This document shows positions 27,279 through 36,173 of a stretch of 64,000 nt of DNA, piece after piece (within the stretch, counting starts at the first letter, position 1; each line of letters begins with the position of its first letter). The stretch covers positions 26,611-90,610 of the forward strand of contig JALIFM010000009.1 of NCBI GenBank assembly GCA_022867625.1, in the 5' to 3' direction. This DNA is from Lachnospiraceae bacterium NSJ-143 (lineage in GTDB: Bacteria > Bacillota > Clostridia > Lachnospirales > Anaerotignaceae). The notes beneath the pieces are model-generated. The model searched no databases. It was given only the letters and a program-made list of their open reading frames with translations, and was not told the origin of the DNA. The translations under genes were made by a program, and so were the position numbers.

Positions 27279-28357
27279 GACAGATTCCCCCTTTTTCCCT
27301 TAACTATAAGGTTAATAAAAAGCGGAACCCCCAGAAACGACACAACTATCCCTACCGGTATGCTTACAGGCGATAGTATGGTTTTTCCCACCACATCTGA
27401 AACCATAAGCAGCAGACTTCCTGTAACTGCCGAAAACGGTATTAAAAATTTATGGTCATTCCCCACAAGTATACGTGCTATATGCGGAGCCACAAGGCCT
27501 ACAAAGCCTATTACTCCGGTAAAGCTTATTACAGCGGCTGTCATAAATACAGACAGCAGGCACATTACAGCCCTTATTTTCTGCGGGTTTACGCCAAGGC
27601 TTTTTACCAGCTCATCATCACCGGAAGCCATAGCGTTAAGCTTAATAAAATGCACCATTATCACCGTTGAGCATATAATTACGAACACACCCGAAAACAG
27701 CACATCCCGCCACACTGTTCCATTGAATGTGCCGAATGTCCACTGTACAACGGCTGCGAGTTTGTGTTCCTGTGCGAAAAATTCTATAGTTGATGTCAGC
27801 GCACTGAAAAAATAATTTAAAGCTATGCCTGTAAGCACCACTGTTTCCGGCCCCATTCCTGCTTTTGTTGAAATAGCGTAAACTATTGTTATGCATACAA
27901 CAGCAGAGGCAAAAGCACAGGATATTATTCCAAGCTCACTTTTAAAAAACATTCCAGAGCCAAATACTATACACATTGATGCGCCAAAGGCCGATGCTGA
28001 TGAGATTCCCATTGTAAACGGACTTACAAGAGGGTTGCGCGTTACCGACTGCATAGCTACTCCGGAAACCGAAAGCCCTATTCCGGCTATAACGGCTAAT
28101 ACTACCCTTGGAAGGCGCATAAGCACAATAATTTTATACGCGGCGTTTTGCGCTGAAGTGCCTGTATCAAGGCTGCCTCCAGCCCATGCAGCTACGGCCT
28201 TTGCTACCTGTACAATATTTGTATCAGTCACACCTATAGTGACAAAGAAAATCCCAAGCATAGCCATTACAGCAGCGCTTACAGCCAGAACTGTCAGTTT
28301 GTTCCTGTTAGAGCGTTCATACCTGTCTCTGATATCTGTAATTTCAGCAGTTTTCAT
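27275..28357 (-). CDS. btuC: FecCD-family permease for corrinoid uptake
   Basis: 360 residues with about ten membrane segments. Family-typical stretches are LPRVVLAVIAGIGLSVSGVAMQ, seen as LPRVVLAV and GLSVSGVAMQ, RNPLVSPFTMGISS, GFVGLVAPHIARILVG and PVGIVVSFLGVPLFI. It forms the translocation channel of a BtuCD/FhuBC-type importer. The ATG follows GAGG inside the last codons of the binding-protein gene (2 nt between stop and start). The riboswitch upstream makes cobalamin the best substrate guess. Confidence 0.88.
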   Translation of the reverse strand: MKTAEITDIRDRYERSNRNKLTVLAVSAAVMAMLGIFFVTIGVTDTNIVQVAKAVAAWAGGSLDTGTSAQNAAYKIIVLMRLPRVVLAVIAGIGLSVSGVAMQSVTRNPLVSPFTMGISSASAFGASMCIVFGSGMFFKSELGIISCAFASAVVCITIVYAISTKAGMGPETVVLTGIALNYFFSALTSTIEFFAQEHKLAAVVQWTFGTFNGTVWRDVLFSGVFVIICSTVIMVHFIKLNAMASGDDELVKSLGVNPQKIRAVMCLLSVFMTAAVISFTGVIGFVGLVAPHIARILVGNDHKFLIPFSAVTGSLLLMVSDVVGKTILSPVSIPVGIVVSFLGVPLFINLIVKGKRGNLS

Positions 28358-28359
28358 AA

Positions 28360-29502
28360 TTAATCCTCAAATGAGAATGCCGGATATGTATGGCCCTCTA
28401 TATAATCAAGCTTCTGGTATTTTTCCAGCCAGTCCTTAAATACCTGTTCAGGGTGTAAATCCGGCAGAAGCTCAGGGTAAAGAAATTTGGCAATATACAT
28501 TGTACCTACTAATTTAGAAGCTCCACCATGAACGTAATGTGAAAGCAAAAGTATATTGTCATTCTTTACTGCATCTATCTCATCCCAGCCCGGTCTCTGG
28601 CAAAGCTCAGCCTTTATTGCCTGATTCTCCTCAGCGGTAGGCGGATAGTACGAGGAATACACATCCGGAGCAGATACCTTTACAATATATTGAGGGTTGG
28701 CTGAAACAACAGCTTCAGACTCAACCTGTACATTGGCAGCATTTTTAAATATATTGTCAGCTCCTGAGTACTCAACCATATAGTAGAAGAAATTGCCCGG
28801 AATTGTAGTGTTGCCTTCCGTCCTGTATTCAAAATAAACCCTTTTTTTCTCAACATCCCTGAGCTGAGTTTTTATATAGTCCAGCTTGTCAATAAAATAA
28901 TGCTTAAGCTCATCGGCGTTTTCCTGTTTGCCAAATATCTGACCCAAAAGGTCACAGCTCTTTTCAAACTGGTCAGTGTAGTAAGCATCACATACTATAA
29001 CCTTTATTCCAAACGGCTCCAGCTGTTTTTCCGCTTCCTCATATGTACCGTTGCCAGTAAGTATAAGCACCTCCGGATTAAGCTCAATTATTTTCTCATA
29101 ATTAAGATCTTTTTGGCTTTTGCCTATCACCATATCCTCAGTAAATCTGTTTTTCCACGATTCCTTATCCTGATAAATATTGTAGTCCACGCCAGTTACA
29201 CAGTCCAACGCATCAATAGCATTGATTATCTCGGTATTGTAAGCGTTTGCCACCACTGCCTTTGTAACAGGATTTGGAATCTCAACCTGCCTGCCGATAC
29301 TGTCTGTCACAGTCTGCACTGCTTCTTCTGCACTTTTGTCAGTTTCATTTTCACTGGTTTCAGCAGAAGCCGACAAAACAGAAGAATCCGGCTGATCTGA
29401 CTGACTTGTTCTTTCTGTTCCGCAGCCGCTCAGCACGGATATACCCAATATAAATGCCAGCACAAGGCAAATTCCTTTTAATGACTTAAAATAGTTTTTC
29501 AA
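28360..29502 (-). CDS. btuF: Corrinoid ABC transporter substrate-binding lipoprotein
   Basis: 380 residues. Lipobox LSGC with lipidated C27, then a Ser/Glu-rich linker. The periplasmic-binding (class III, helical-backbone) fold is indicated by TDSIGRQVEIP, VEVLILTG-like NPEVLILTGNG and PGWDEIDAVKN. First gene of the operon after the cobalamin riboswitch. TTG start with AAAGGGGAT upstream. It captures the ligand at the cell surface and hands it to the permease. Iron-siderophore binding is the alternative, made less likely by the riboswitch. Confidence 0.87.
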   Translation of the reverse strand: MKNYFKSLKGICLVLAFILGISVLSGCGTERTSQSDQPDSSVLSASAETSENETDKSAEEAVQTVTDSIGRQVEIPNPVTKAVVANAYNTEIINAIDALDCVTGVDYNIYQDKESWKNRFTEDMVIGKSQKDLNYEKIIELNPEVLILTGNGTYEEAEKQLEPFGIKVIVCDAYYTDQFEKSCDLLGQIFGKQENADELKHYFIDKLDYIKTQLRDVEKKRVYFEYRTEGNTTIPGNFFYYMVEYSGADNIFKNAANVQVESEAVVSANPQYIVKVSAPDVYSSYYPPTAEENQAIKAELCQRPGWDEIDAVKNDNILLLSHYVHGGASKLVGTMYIAKFLYPELLPDLHPEQVFKDWLEKYQKLDYIEGHTYPAFSFED

Positions 29503-29669
29503 TTTTTAATCCCCTTTCAAACTCAAACTAAACTTTCACAGAACATAAAGCCCAAAACTTATTTAATACAAGATATATTAAATTCTCTTTCCAACTCCCC
29601 CTTATCGGGATAAAACAGGCATAAAAATAATACCTATCTCCATTCCCCAAGATTTGCATTGATTTCTTC

Positions 29670-29845
29670 AGTTAAGGCAGGTCTCCTGGCTTCTCTTCAA
29701 CCTAATATGCCCTATGCCTTCCCGGTTAAAACCAGTGGCGGATAATATCTAAGGGCACCTCGTCCAAGTTACAGTAGTGGGTGCTGTTACGGATTTACAC
29801 CGTATTCCCTATTCTCTTTTCATTACAAAAAGCACCTTAACAGTT
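29670..29845 (-). ncRNA. Cobalamin riboswitch
   Basis: Read on the minus strand it has the conserved order of the cobalamin aptamer: AAGGTGCTTTTT, then GGGAA, GGTGTAAATCC, GCACCCACTACTGTAA, and finally AGCCAGGAGACCTGCC at 29691-29676. It sits about 170 nt upstream of the binding-protein gene. No clear T-tailed terminator was found between aptamer and gene, so translational control or an unusual platform is possible. Adenosylcobalamin binding normally lowers expression of the uptake genes. Confidence 0.9.
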
Positions 29846-29946
29846 TTATGAAATTTTTGTATACTGATAAATAATATTACCTAAACTTAACTTAGTCAAG
29901 AAAAAATTCATACTTTGCATTGTTTATAAAATACTTTTTACGGGAG

Positions 29947-29975
29947 TTTACATAAATGTACTCATATGGTATTAT
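29947..29975 (+). promoter_or_regulatory. Promoter for the acetyltransferase leader transcript
   Basis: TTTACA, 17-nt spacer, TATTAT, upstream of a 15-codon leader ORF and the acetyltransferase gene. Confidence 0.6.
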
Positions 29976-30004
29976 AAAAGATATCAAAAGAGAGGTGATA
30001 CCAG

Positions 30005-30052
30005 ATGAAGCTCTGTATTGCAGTATCTGGAATAGTTGCAGCAAAACTCTAA
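30005..30052 (+). CDS. Short leader peptide ORF upstream of the acetyltransferase
   Basis: ATG to TAA, 15 residues reading MKLCIAVSGIVAAKL. AGAGGTGA lies 7 nt upstream, a good ribosome binding site. It lies just after a predicted promoter and stops 19 nt before the start of the acetyltransferase gene. The layout resembles leader peptides that control cat and erm resistance genes by ribosome stalling. I did not find a convincing alternative hairpin that hides the second RBS, so the regulatory role is inference. Confidence 0.55.
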   Translation: MKLCIAVSGIVAAKL

Positions 30053-30071
30053 TATTCGAGGAGGACTTTTA

Positions 30072-30701
30072 ATGACTATTCCAGCAGACAAAATATATCC
30101 GCGTACTGGCGATAAGCAGACTGTATATTTAAAAAACGTAATCACAAGACCAAACATAGAGGTCGGTGACTATACCATGTATAACGATTTTGTCAACGAC
30201 CCTGTATTATTTGAGAAAAACAACGTATTCTACCATTACCCAATAAACAACGACTGGCTTAAAATAGGCAAATTCTGTTCTATAGCCTGCGGCGCCAAGT
30301 TTATTTTTAACAGCGCCAACCATACTCTTAAATCCCTGTCAACCTACCCTTTTCCGCTTTTCTTTGAGGAATGGGCTTTGGAACGCAAAAACGTCGCAGA
30401 TTCATGGGATAATAAAGGTGATATTGTAGTAGGAAACGATGTTTGGATTGGATATGAGGCTGTTGTAATGGCCGGGGTAAAAATTGGCGACGGAGCGATT
30501 ATAGGTGCCCGCTCACTTGTAACAAAAGATATCCCGCCGTACACAATAGTTGGCGGACTTCCCGCAAAGCCTATAAGAAAACGTTTTTCAGAAGAAACTA
30601 TTTTGCGCCTGCTAGAAATCAGGTGGTGGGACTGGCCAAGAGAAAAAATATCAGAAAACATCACGGCAATTCAGTCAGGTTTAATTGAATATATAAAATA
30701 A
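30072..30701 (+). CDS. Vat/CatB-type xenobiotic O-acetyltransferase (left-handed beta-helix)
   Basis: 209 residues from ATG 30072 with GAGGAGGA about 6 nt upstream. Hexapeptide repeats (IGKFCSIACGAKF, IVVGNDVWIGYEAVVMAGVKIGDGAIIGARSLV in part, GGLPAKPIRKRF) define the left-handed beta-helix. The catalytic His is H84 in SANHTL followed by STYPF, the pattern of streptogramin A (Vat) and CatB chloramphenicol acetyltransferases. Acetyl-CoA is the donor. Whether it gives resistance or acetylates a cell metabolite cannot be told from the sequence. A leader ORF precedes it. Confidence 0.85.
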   Translation: MTIPADKIYPRTGDKQTVYLKNVITRPNIEVGDYTMYNDFVNDPVLFEKNNVFYHYPINNDWLKIGKFCSIACGAKFIFNSANHTLKSLSTYPFPLFFEEWALERKNVADSWDNKGDIVVGNDVWIGYEAVVMAGVKIGDGAIIGARSLVTKDIPPYTIVGGLPAKPIRKRFSEETILRLLEIRWWDWPREKISENITAIQSGLIEYIK

Positions 30702-30706
30702 ATTAC

Positions 30707-30730
30707 AGCGGCCGTTTCAATCCGGCCGCT
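30707..30730 (+). terminator. Terminator of the acetyltransferase gene
   Basis: AGCGGCCG and CGGCCGCT form an 8-bp GC stem followed by six T. Confidence 0.85.
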
Positions 30731-30817
30731 TTTTTATATTTATTATCAAAGAAAATTATAATTTTATGACCGGTCCATTCATAGATATATAATGAGTATC
30801 TGTAAGGAATTGGTCAT

Positions 30818-32323
30818 ATGCGTAAAAACAGCTTTGCTTTTGGCTGCATAATACTTATGTCTGCCAATATAATTACGCGGTTTATGGGTTTTTTCTACCG
30901 CATATATATGTCAAAGACTATAGGCGCCCAGGGTATGGGCCTTTATCAGCTTATAATGCCGCTCTACATTTTGTGCTATTCAATCACAGCCTCAGGTATA
31001 ACCACCACTGTATCCAAGCTTACAGCGGAAGAAACCGCGAGAAACTCCCAGGCTAACGCGATTCGCATACTTAAAGCGGCACTCTCAATAACATTGTCTT
31101 TGAGTATTATTATCAGCTTTGCCATGTATTTTAATTCAGATACAGCCGCGCTTTATTTTATAAAAGATACCAGAAGCAGCGAATCATTAAAAATACTCAG
31201 CCTGTGCTTTCCTTTTATGGCCGCCGGTTCATGTATCAAAGGCTATTTTCTGGGAAAACAGAACAACATATTTCCTGCCCTGTCACAGATTTTTGAACAG
31301 GCTGTAAGAATGATATCGCTTGTTGCTATAATGGTGCTGTTTTCCCCACAGAACATTGAACAGTCGTGTTCTGCCGCTGTAGTGGGCGTAGTGCTTGGGG
31401 AAATTTTTTCTTTCGCACTGACTATGGCATTCCTGCTTTTTTCCTCCGATTCCTCAGCTTCTGGAAAAAAGCCTGATATTCCGGTTCTTTCAGCGTATAG
31501 AAAAATACTCACAATGTCTGTTCCGCTTTCAGCCTCAAGGGTAGCGGCATCTTTTCTGTCAGCAGTCGAAAACATACTTATACCGCTGAGACTTGGCATG
31601 TACCCTAAAAGCACCGATGCTCTAAGCCAATACGGGCATTTGAGCGGAATGGTAATACCCCTGCTCCATTTTCCGTCCTCCATGCTTTCGGCTGTGTCCA
31701 TAAGCATGATACCCGCCATATCCAAACAGAGGACTGTTAAAAACCAGCACCAGGCCCAGCTGACTGTTAACCGAAGCATAAGCTTTACCGCAGCCGCATC
31801 ATGCGGAGCCGCAGTATTCTTTTATGCCTTTTCCAGCGATGTCTGCGCCCTTATATACTCAATGCCTGAGCTGGGAACACTGCTTAGGCCGCTGTCGCTT
31901 CTGTGTCCACTTATGTATATGCAGATTACTCTGAACGGCGTGTTAAACAGTCTTGGAAAACATTTTCAGCTCTTTTTAACCGGAATCGCCTCATCACTTG
32001 TAAGCATAGTGTCAATATATTTTCTTATGCCTAAAATAGGAATAAACGCTTATATTTACGGCGCATTTTTGTCATCTCTTACTGCGGTTCTGCCTGCTAT
32101 TATAATTTCAGGCAAATATTTCAGTATAAAGCGCTCAACACTGAAATATTATATAATCTGTGGAGTATGCGCTGTTTTTTCAGCGGCTCTTTCAAAATAC
32201 ATACCGGAATTAAATATTATTAGCCGAATGTCTGTAATGGCATTTGCATATATAGCCGGACTTATAGCCACAGGAATATTTTCTGAAATTACAGGACTTA
32301 AGATATTGTCTAAAAAAGCATAA
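30818..32323 (+). CDS. SpoVB-like lipid/polysaccharide flippase (MOP superfamily)
   Basis: 501 residues with about 14 hydrophobic segments. The N-terminus (NIITRFMGFFYRIYMSKTIG, QGMGLYQLIMPLY) matches the stage V sporulation protein B / polysaccharide biosynthesis group of MOP flippases, relatives of MurJ and Amj-independent lipid II flippases. Spore-forming Clostridia usually have several copies. The expected role is moving undecaprenyl-linked intermediates across the membrane, for the spore cortex or for surface polymers. ATG with AAGGA 8 nt upstream; single-gene unit with its own terminator. Confidence 0.85.
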   Translation: MRKNSFAFGCIILMSANIITRFMGFFYRIYMSKTIGAQGMGLYQLIMPLYILCYSITASGITTTVSKLTAEETARNSQANAIRILKAALSITLSLSIIISFAMYFNSDTAALYFIKDTRSSESLKILSLCFPFMAAGSCIKGYFLGKQNNIFPALSQIFEQAVRMISLVAIMVLFSPQNIEQSCSAAVVGVVLGEIFSFALTMAFLLFSSDSSASGKKPDIPVLSAYRKILTMSVPLSASRVAASFLSAVENILIPLRLGMYPKSTDALSQYGHLSGMVIPLLHFPSSMLSAVSISMIPAISKQRTVKNQHQAQLTVNRSISFTAAASCGAAVFFYAFSSDVCALIYSMPELGTLLRPLSLLCPLMYMQITLNGVLNSLGKHFQLFLTGIASSLVSIVSIYFLMPKIGINAYIYGAFLSSLTAVLPAIIISGKYFSIKRSTLKYYIICGVCAVFSAALSKYIPELNIISRMSVMAFAYIAGLIATGIFSEITGLKILSKKA

Positions 32324-32324
32324 C

Positions 32325-32352
32325 AAAAATGCGGCCTTAAGGCCGCATTTTT
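32325..32352. terminator. Bidirectional terminator, spoVB-like / galT-like
   Basis: AAAAATGCGGCC and GGCCGCATTTTT form a 12-bp perfect stem with a TTAA loop between two convergent genes. Confidence 0.9.
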
Positions 32353-32356
32353 ATGT

Positions 32357-33337
32357 TTAATGTCTGTTTTCCCTGTAAAATTTTGCGGCCGTCTCAGGCA
32401 GCACCGGGTTTATAAAACACCTTGTAGCGTACTCAAACCCTGCCCATGAACCTATTCTCGGAAGCAGCCTTATATACCAGTGAAAAAGCCCTTCCGGTGT
32501 TGATTTTGCTTCTTCCTGTATACATATATTAAAGCTTATACCTTCCCTTATGGCATTTATACGCAAAAGCATATCCTTTAAAAAAACTGAAAGGCTCTTT
32601 AATTCTTTCTCCTCCAGCTGTGACATTGTTGATATATGCCTTTTAGGGACTATCCACATCTCAAAGCTCTGCCTTGAGGCATAGGGTGCCAATGATACAA
32701 AATGCTCATTCTCATCAATCAGCCTTGTTTGTGAAGCCTTCTCATGCTCTACCATATCGCACATAATACAGCGATTCTTAGATTTTTTATATTCCTCAAA
32801 GACCTCAAAAGCCGCTTTTTGCTCACTTGTAAGTATAGGCACACCCATTATCTGCCAGTGAGAGTGTGAAATTGAGGCCCCGGCATAAGGGCCGTTGTTC
32901 TTAAAAATCTGGACGTACTCAACCTTCTCATTGTTTCTGATTTTTTCAAGCCTTTCGATAAGCACACCAAAAAGCCTGAGAAAATGCTTATCAGTCTCAT
33001 CTGTTATATCCATAGTATGCTCTGGTGTGTCCACAACTACCTCATGTATACCACAGCCGTCATGAGATTCATAAAACGTATCAAAATCCCTCTCAAAGCT
33101 GTTTAAGCTCAGAGCAGGATATAAATTATCAAAAACACGTATTTCCCAGCCGCCTTCGTTTTTAAGCTCAAACACAGCCGGCGGTGTCATTGACTCATTT
33201 TCAGGACAAAACGGGCATACTGATTTATTGTTCTCCTCCATCTTTGCGCCGCGCTTATAATTATACGGTTTATCCTTGCGGTTGGACGCAAATATAACCC
33301 ACTCGCCCGAAAACATATCTTTTCTTATTTGGGACAT
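32357..33337 (-). CDS. Galactose-1-phosphate uridylyltransferase family (HIT-like) protein
   Basis: 326 residues. The N-terminal zinc pair is C41/C44 in CPFCPEN. The active-site stretch is H158-S-H160-W-Q162, where classical GalT has HPHGQ; the nucleophilic His is kept but Pro and Gly are not. The C-terminal half has the second GalT domain with FHWYIRLLPR. This divergent group is often annotated galT but may act on other sugar or nucleoside phosphates. It is the last gene of the polA-coaE-SLT-binding protein run, 12 nt after the binding-protein gene, with no other galactose genes in the window. Confidence 0.82.
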   Translation of the reverse strand: MSQIRKDMFSGEWVIFASNRKDKPYNYKRGAKMEENNKSVCPFCPENESMTPPAVFELKNEGGWEIRVFDNLYPALSLNSFERDFDTFYESHDGCGIHEVVVDTPEHTMDITDETDKHFLRLFGVLIERLEKIRNNEKVEYVQIFKNNGPYAGASISHSHWQIMGVPILTSEQKAAFEVFEEYKKSKNRCIMCDMVEHEKASQTRLIDENEHFVSLAPYASRQSFEMWIVPKRHISTMSQLEEKELKSLSVFLKDMLLRINAIREGISFNICIQEEAKSTPEGLFHWYIRLLPRIGSWAGFEYATRCFINPVLPETAAKFYRENRH

Positions 33338-33349
33338 ACAACCACCTCA

Positions 33350-34966
33350 TCAGTCTGACGTTTGATTAGTTTCAATTTTCCAGCTTTCAATTCCCCGGAA
33401 ATAATCATATGGCACCGGATTAAAATCTCCGGATATTCTGCTGTTTACAAAAAGAGCTGATTTTCTGAACAACAGGCTTACATATGGCAGCTCATCTGCC
33501 GTATAGGCTTCAAGCTCAGAATAAGCTTTGACCATATCAGCCTCATTTACAGCGTTATACGCCGTATCCAGAAGCTCATCCATCTTCTCATCGCTGTAAG
33601 AAATATAATTAAGACCATCTCTGTCAGAAGACGAGAACATAAAACCGAAATACGGCGACACAGACATTTCCCAGCCTCCAACAAACAAGTCAAAATCACC
33701 CGATTCAAGCCTTGAAATATATGTGTTGTAATTAACAGCCTCAACGCCTGATTTTATACCGACTGATTTCAATTCCTCAGAAAGCTTTATCGCCACCTGT
33801 CTGCGCTCTTTGCTTTCAGAATTTACAAGTATCCTGAGTGATATGTTATGTGTGCCGCTTTCATCTGTTTTAGCAAACAGGTTGCTTTCAGAATCGTACT
33901 TGTACCCTGCAAGCGATATATATTCCTTAGCCTTATTCAAATCGTATTGTATACCCGGAATATTGGTATTATACAAAAAGCTTGACGGGTTTACCGGCGA
34001 TGATGTTTTTACTGCGTTTGAAAGATAAACACTGTCAATTATATTATCAATAGGTACACACGCCGCTACAGCCTTTCTTATATTTTTGTCTCTGAGAACA
34101 GAGTTGTTAAAATTAAATCCTATAAACTCATAATAATTGTCGGTAAATCCATACTTTTCAGACTCGGCATAAAAGTCGTACTTGCCCATATCTGTCTCAC
34201 CGGCAACAACGCAGTCAGTAATTTTCTGGCTGAAGGAATAAATGTCAGTGTCTGAGTCAGTAGTCATTTTTACAACCACTCTGCCTATTGAAGGCGTACC
34301 TCCAAAACTGTTTTCAGAAGCTTCCAGCACAAGCTCCTTAGCCGGGGTAAAATCCGAAAATTTATACGGCCCGTTTCCCATTGGGTATTCCGGCGAATCA
34401 TTGCCGCTGTAGTAGCTTTCAGAAATGACAGGAAAGCACATTGAATATATGTTTGAACTGAATGCCTCTGAAAAGCTTACATTTACAGTATACCTGTCAG
34501 TCAGGGATACATTCCTTATTCTTTCCGCGCATTTTTTATAAACCGTGTTATCCCCGGCGTTTCTTATTGTATTAATAGAATACGCCACATCGTTAGCGGT
34601 TATGTCGCTTCCATCATGCCATTTAAGGCCGCTTTTTATTTTTATCGTAAGTACAGTGCCATCCTGTGTGTAATACCAGCTCTCTGCTATACAGCCCTGA
34701 GGCTTATGAGCGCTGTCAATGGCTATAAGCGGTTTAAACATAAGCCTGAGAATACTGTCAACAGACTCATCCTCATTTAACAGCGGATTAAGCACAGTTG
34801 TTGTTCTCATCGACAGTGTAAGTACATTGTCATCCTTTTCATACGTGTTATTCTGTACAGAAGATACGGCCTTCTGACTGCTCTGAGGTGTGTCGGGAAC
34901 CGCTGTATCTGAACAGGCTGTAAAAATAAGCGGCAAAACCGCCGCCGCTAAAATTATTTTTTTCAT
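33350..34966 (-). CDS. Oligopeptide-type (family 5) ABC substrate-binding lipoprotein
   Basis: 538 residues. Lipobox FTACS at about residue 18, then a Ser/Gln-rich linker. Family 5 motifs: GCIAESWYYTQDGTVLTIKI, seen as AESW and the GLKWHDGSDITANDVAYSI stretch in part, plus NFNNSVLRDKNIRKAVA and RQVAIKLSEELKSVGI. It should bind peptides, nickel or another ligand at the cell surface. No permease or ATPase genes are adjacent, so it is an orphan binding protein or works with a transporter elsewhere. It is placed between a lytic transglycosylase and galT, so murein peptides are a possible ligand, which is inference only. Confidence 0.87.
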   Translation of the reverse strand: MKKIILAAAVLPLIFTACSDTAVPDTPQSSQKAVSSVQNNTYEKDDNVLTLSMRTTTVLNPLLNEDESVDSILRLMFKPLIAIDSAHKPQGCIAESWYYTQDGTVLTIKIKSGLKWHDGSDITANDVAYSINTIRNAGDNTVYKKCAERIRNVSLTDRYTVNVSFSEAFSSNIYSMCFPVISESYYSGNDSPEYPMGNGPYKFSDFTPAKELVLEASENSFGGTPSIGRVVVKMTTDSDTDIYSFSQKITDCVVAGETDMGKYDFYAESEKYGFTDNYYEFIGFNFNNSVLRDKNIRKAVAACVPIDNIIDSVYLSNAVKTSSPVNPSSFLYNTNIPGIQYDLNKAKEYISLAGYKYDSESNLFAKTDESGTHNISLRILVNSESKERRQVAIKLSEELKSVGIKSGVEAVNYNTYISRLESGDFDLFVGGWEMSVSPYFGFMFSSSDRDGLNYISYSDEKMDELLDTAYNAVNEADMVKAYSELEAYTADELPYVSLLFRKSALFVNSRISGDFNPVPYDYFRGIESWKIETNQTSD

Positions 34967-34987
34967 GCTTTCTCCTGTTTAATTCTA

Positions 34988-35557
34988 TCAGTCATAAAGA
35001 TATTCATATATTCTTTTTGCCTTTTCAACCTTTTTTACATAATTTGCGGTTTCCTTAAAAGGTATTGTATCAAGATTAATCCCGTCAGAAGAATATTCTT
35101 CCTCAGTAAGCCACCCTGACACATTTCCGCTCCCGGCATTGTAAGCCGCAAGCACAGTAGGCTCGCTTTCAAACTGTTTAAACAGTCTGCTTAAATACCA
35201 GCACCCAATATGTACATTTGTTTCAGGCTCATAAAGAATCTCAGAACTGTAATTTTCTATCTCAAGCACTTCCGAAGCCCAGATTCCTGTTACCTCTGAA
35301 ATCTGCATAAGACCTCTGGCATCCTTATGCGATACAGCCCTGCAATCAAAATCGCTCTCACATTTAATCACCGCGTATACAAGGTTTGCATCTACATTAT
35401 ACTCTGCGGCGTATTTTTCAACATAGTTTTTATATGACTGTGGGTACAGGATTTTCTTTAATACTACATGTTTAAATACCCCAGCCGCAATCACTGCCAA
35501 AAAAACAATAACAGCAAACCATTTTATAAATCCAGTTCTAGACTTGTTTTTTCCCAT
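34988..35557 (-). CDS. Membrane-anchored lytic transglycosylase (SLT family)
   Basis: 189 residues. One N-terminal membrane segment (about 12-33) then an SLT domain: catalytic E67 in CESDFD, GLMQI (82-86) and AAYNAGSGNV. It cuts the glycan strand of peptidoglycan outside the cell. Its start overlaps the end of coaE by 20 nt. This coaE-SLT order is common in Clostridia. Confidence 0.92.
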   Translation of the reverse strand: MGKNKSRTGFIKWFAVIVFLAVIAAGVFKHVVLKKILYPQSYKNYVEKYAAEYNVDANLVYAVIKCESDFDCRAVSHKDARGLMQISEVTGIWASEVLEIENYSSEILYEPETNVHIGCWYLSRLFKQFESEPTVLAAYNAGSGNVSGWLTEEEYSSDGINLDTIPFKETANYVKKVEKAKRIYEYLYD

Positions 35558-36155
35558 TATTCTCTCCCGGATTATTCAAATTATATTCCACCTGACCTTT
35601 TAAACTTTCAATATCAGTACTGTTGTCAATAATTATATCCGCGTATTTCTTATAAACCTCCCATGGCTTTTGCCTTTTCATTCTGTCCATAGCCTGCTCA
35701 TAAGTAATTGAGTCGCGGCCCATAATTCTTTTGGCTCTTACACAGTCGTCTGCGTATACTGCCCATACCTTTTGGCAAAGCTTAATAAAATTGCCCTCTA
35801 TAAGCAGAGGAGCATCTATTACCGCCATCTGCTTTCCGCTTTTATCGGCCGCTTCCAGCTGCTTTTTCATCTCATCGTAAATATATTTGTGCGTACAGGA
35901 ATTTAAAAATTCCAGCTTTTCTCCACCCTGTGAAAACACAGTAAAGCCAAGGGTTTTTCTGTCAATCTCCCCGTCGTTATTTAATATTCCGTCTCCAAAA
36001 TATGCAACAAGCTCGCTGTAAGCCGGGCGCCCCTTTAATATTATTTCATGGGCAATTTTGTCAGCGTCTATTATCTCGGCCCCATTTTCTTTCAGAATCT
36101 GACTGACAGCGCTTTTTCCGCTGCCAGTCGGTCCTGTAAGCCCTATTATCAGCAT
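35538..36155 (-). CDS. coaE: Dephospho-CoA kinase
   Basis: 205 residues from ATG 36155, preferred because GAGGTG lies 8 nt upstream; a GTG 9 nt earlier is possible. P-loop GLTGPTGSGKS, the ADKIAHE motif after the first strand, and DAPLLIEG are diagnostic. It does the last step of coenzyme A synthesis. Part of the polA operon. Confidence 0.94.
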   Translation of the reverse strand: MLIIGLTGPTGSGKSAVSQILKENGAEIIDADKIAHEIILKGRPAYSELVAYFGDGILNNDGEIDRKTLGFTVFSQGGEKLEFLNSCTHKYIYDEMKKQLEAADKSGKQMAVIDAPLLIEGNFIKLCQKVWAVYADDCVRAKRIMGRDSITYEQAMDRMKRQKPWEVYKKYADIIIDNSTDIESLKGQVEYNLNNPGENNGKKQV

Positions 36156-36173
36156 AAAATTCACCTCAAAGCT

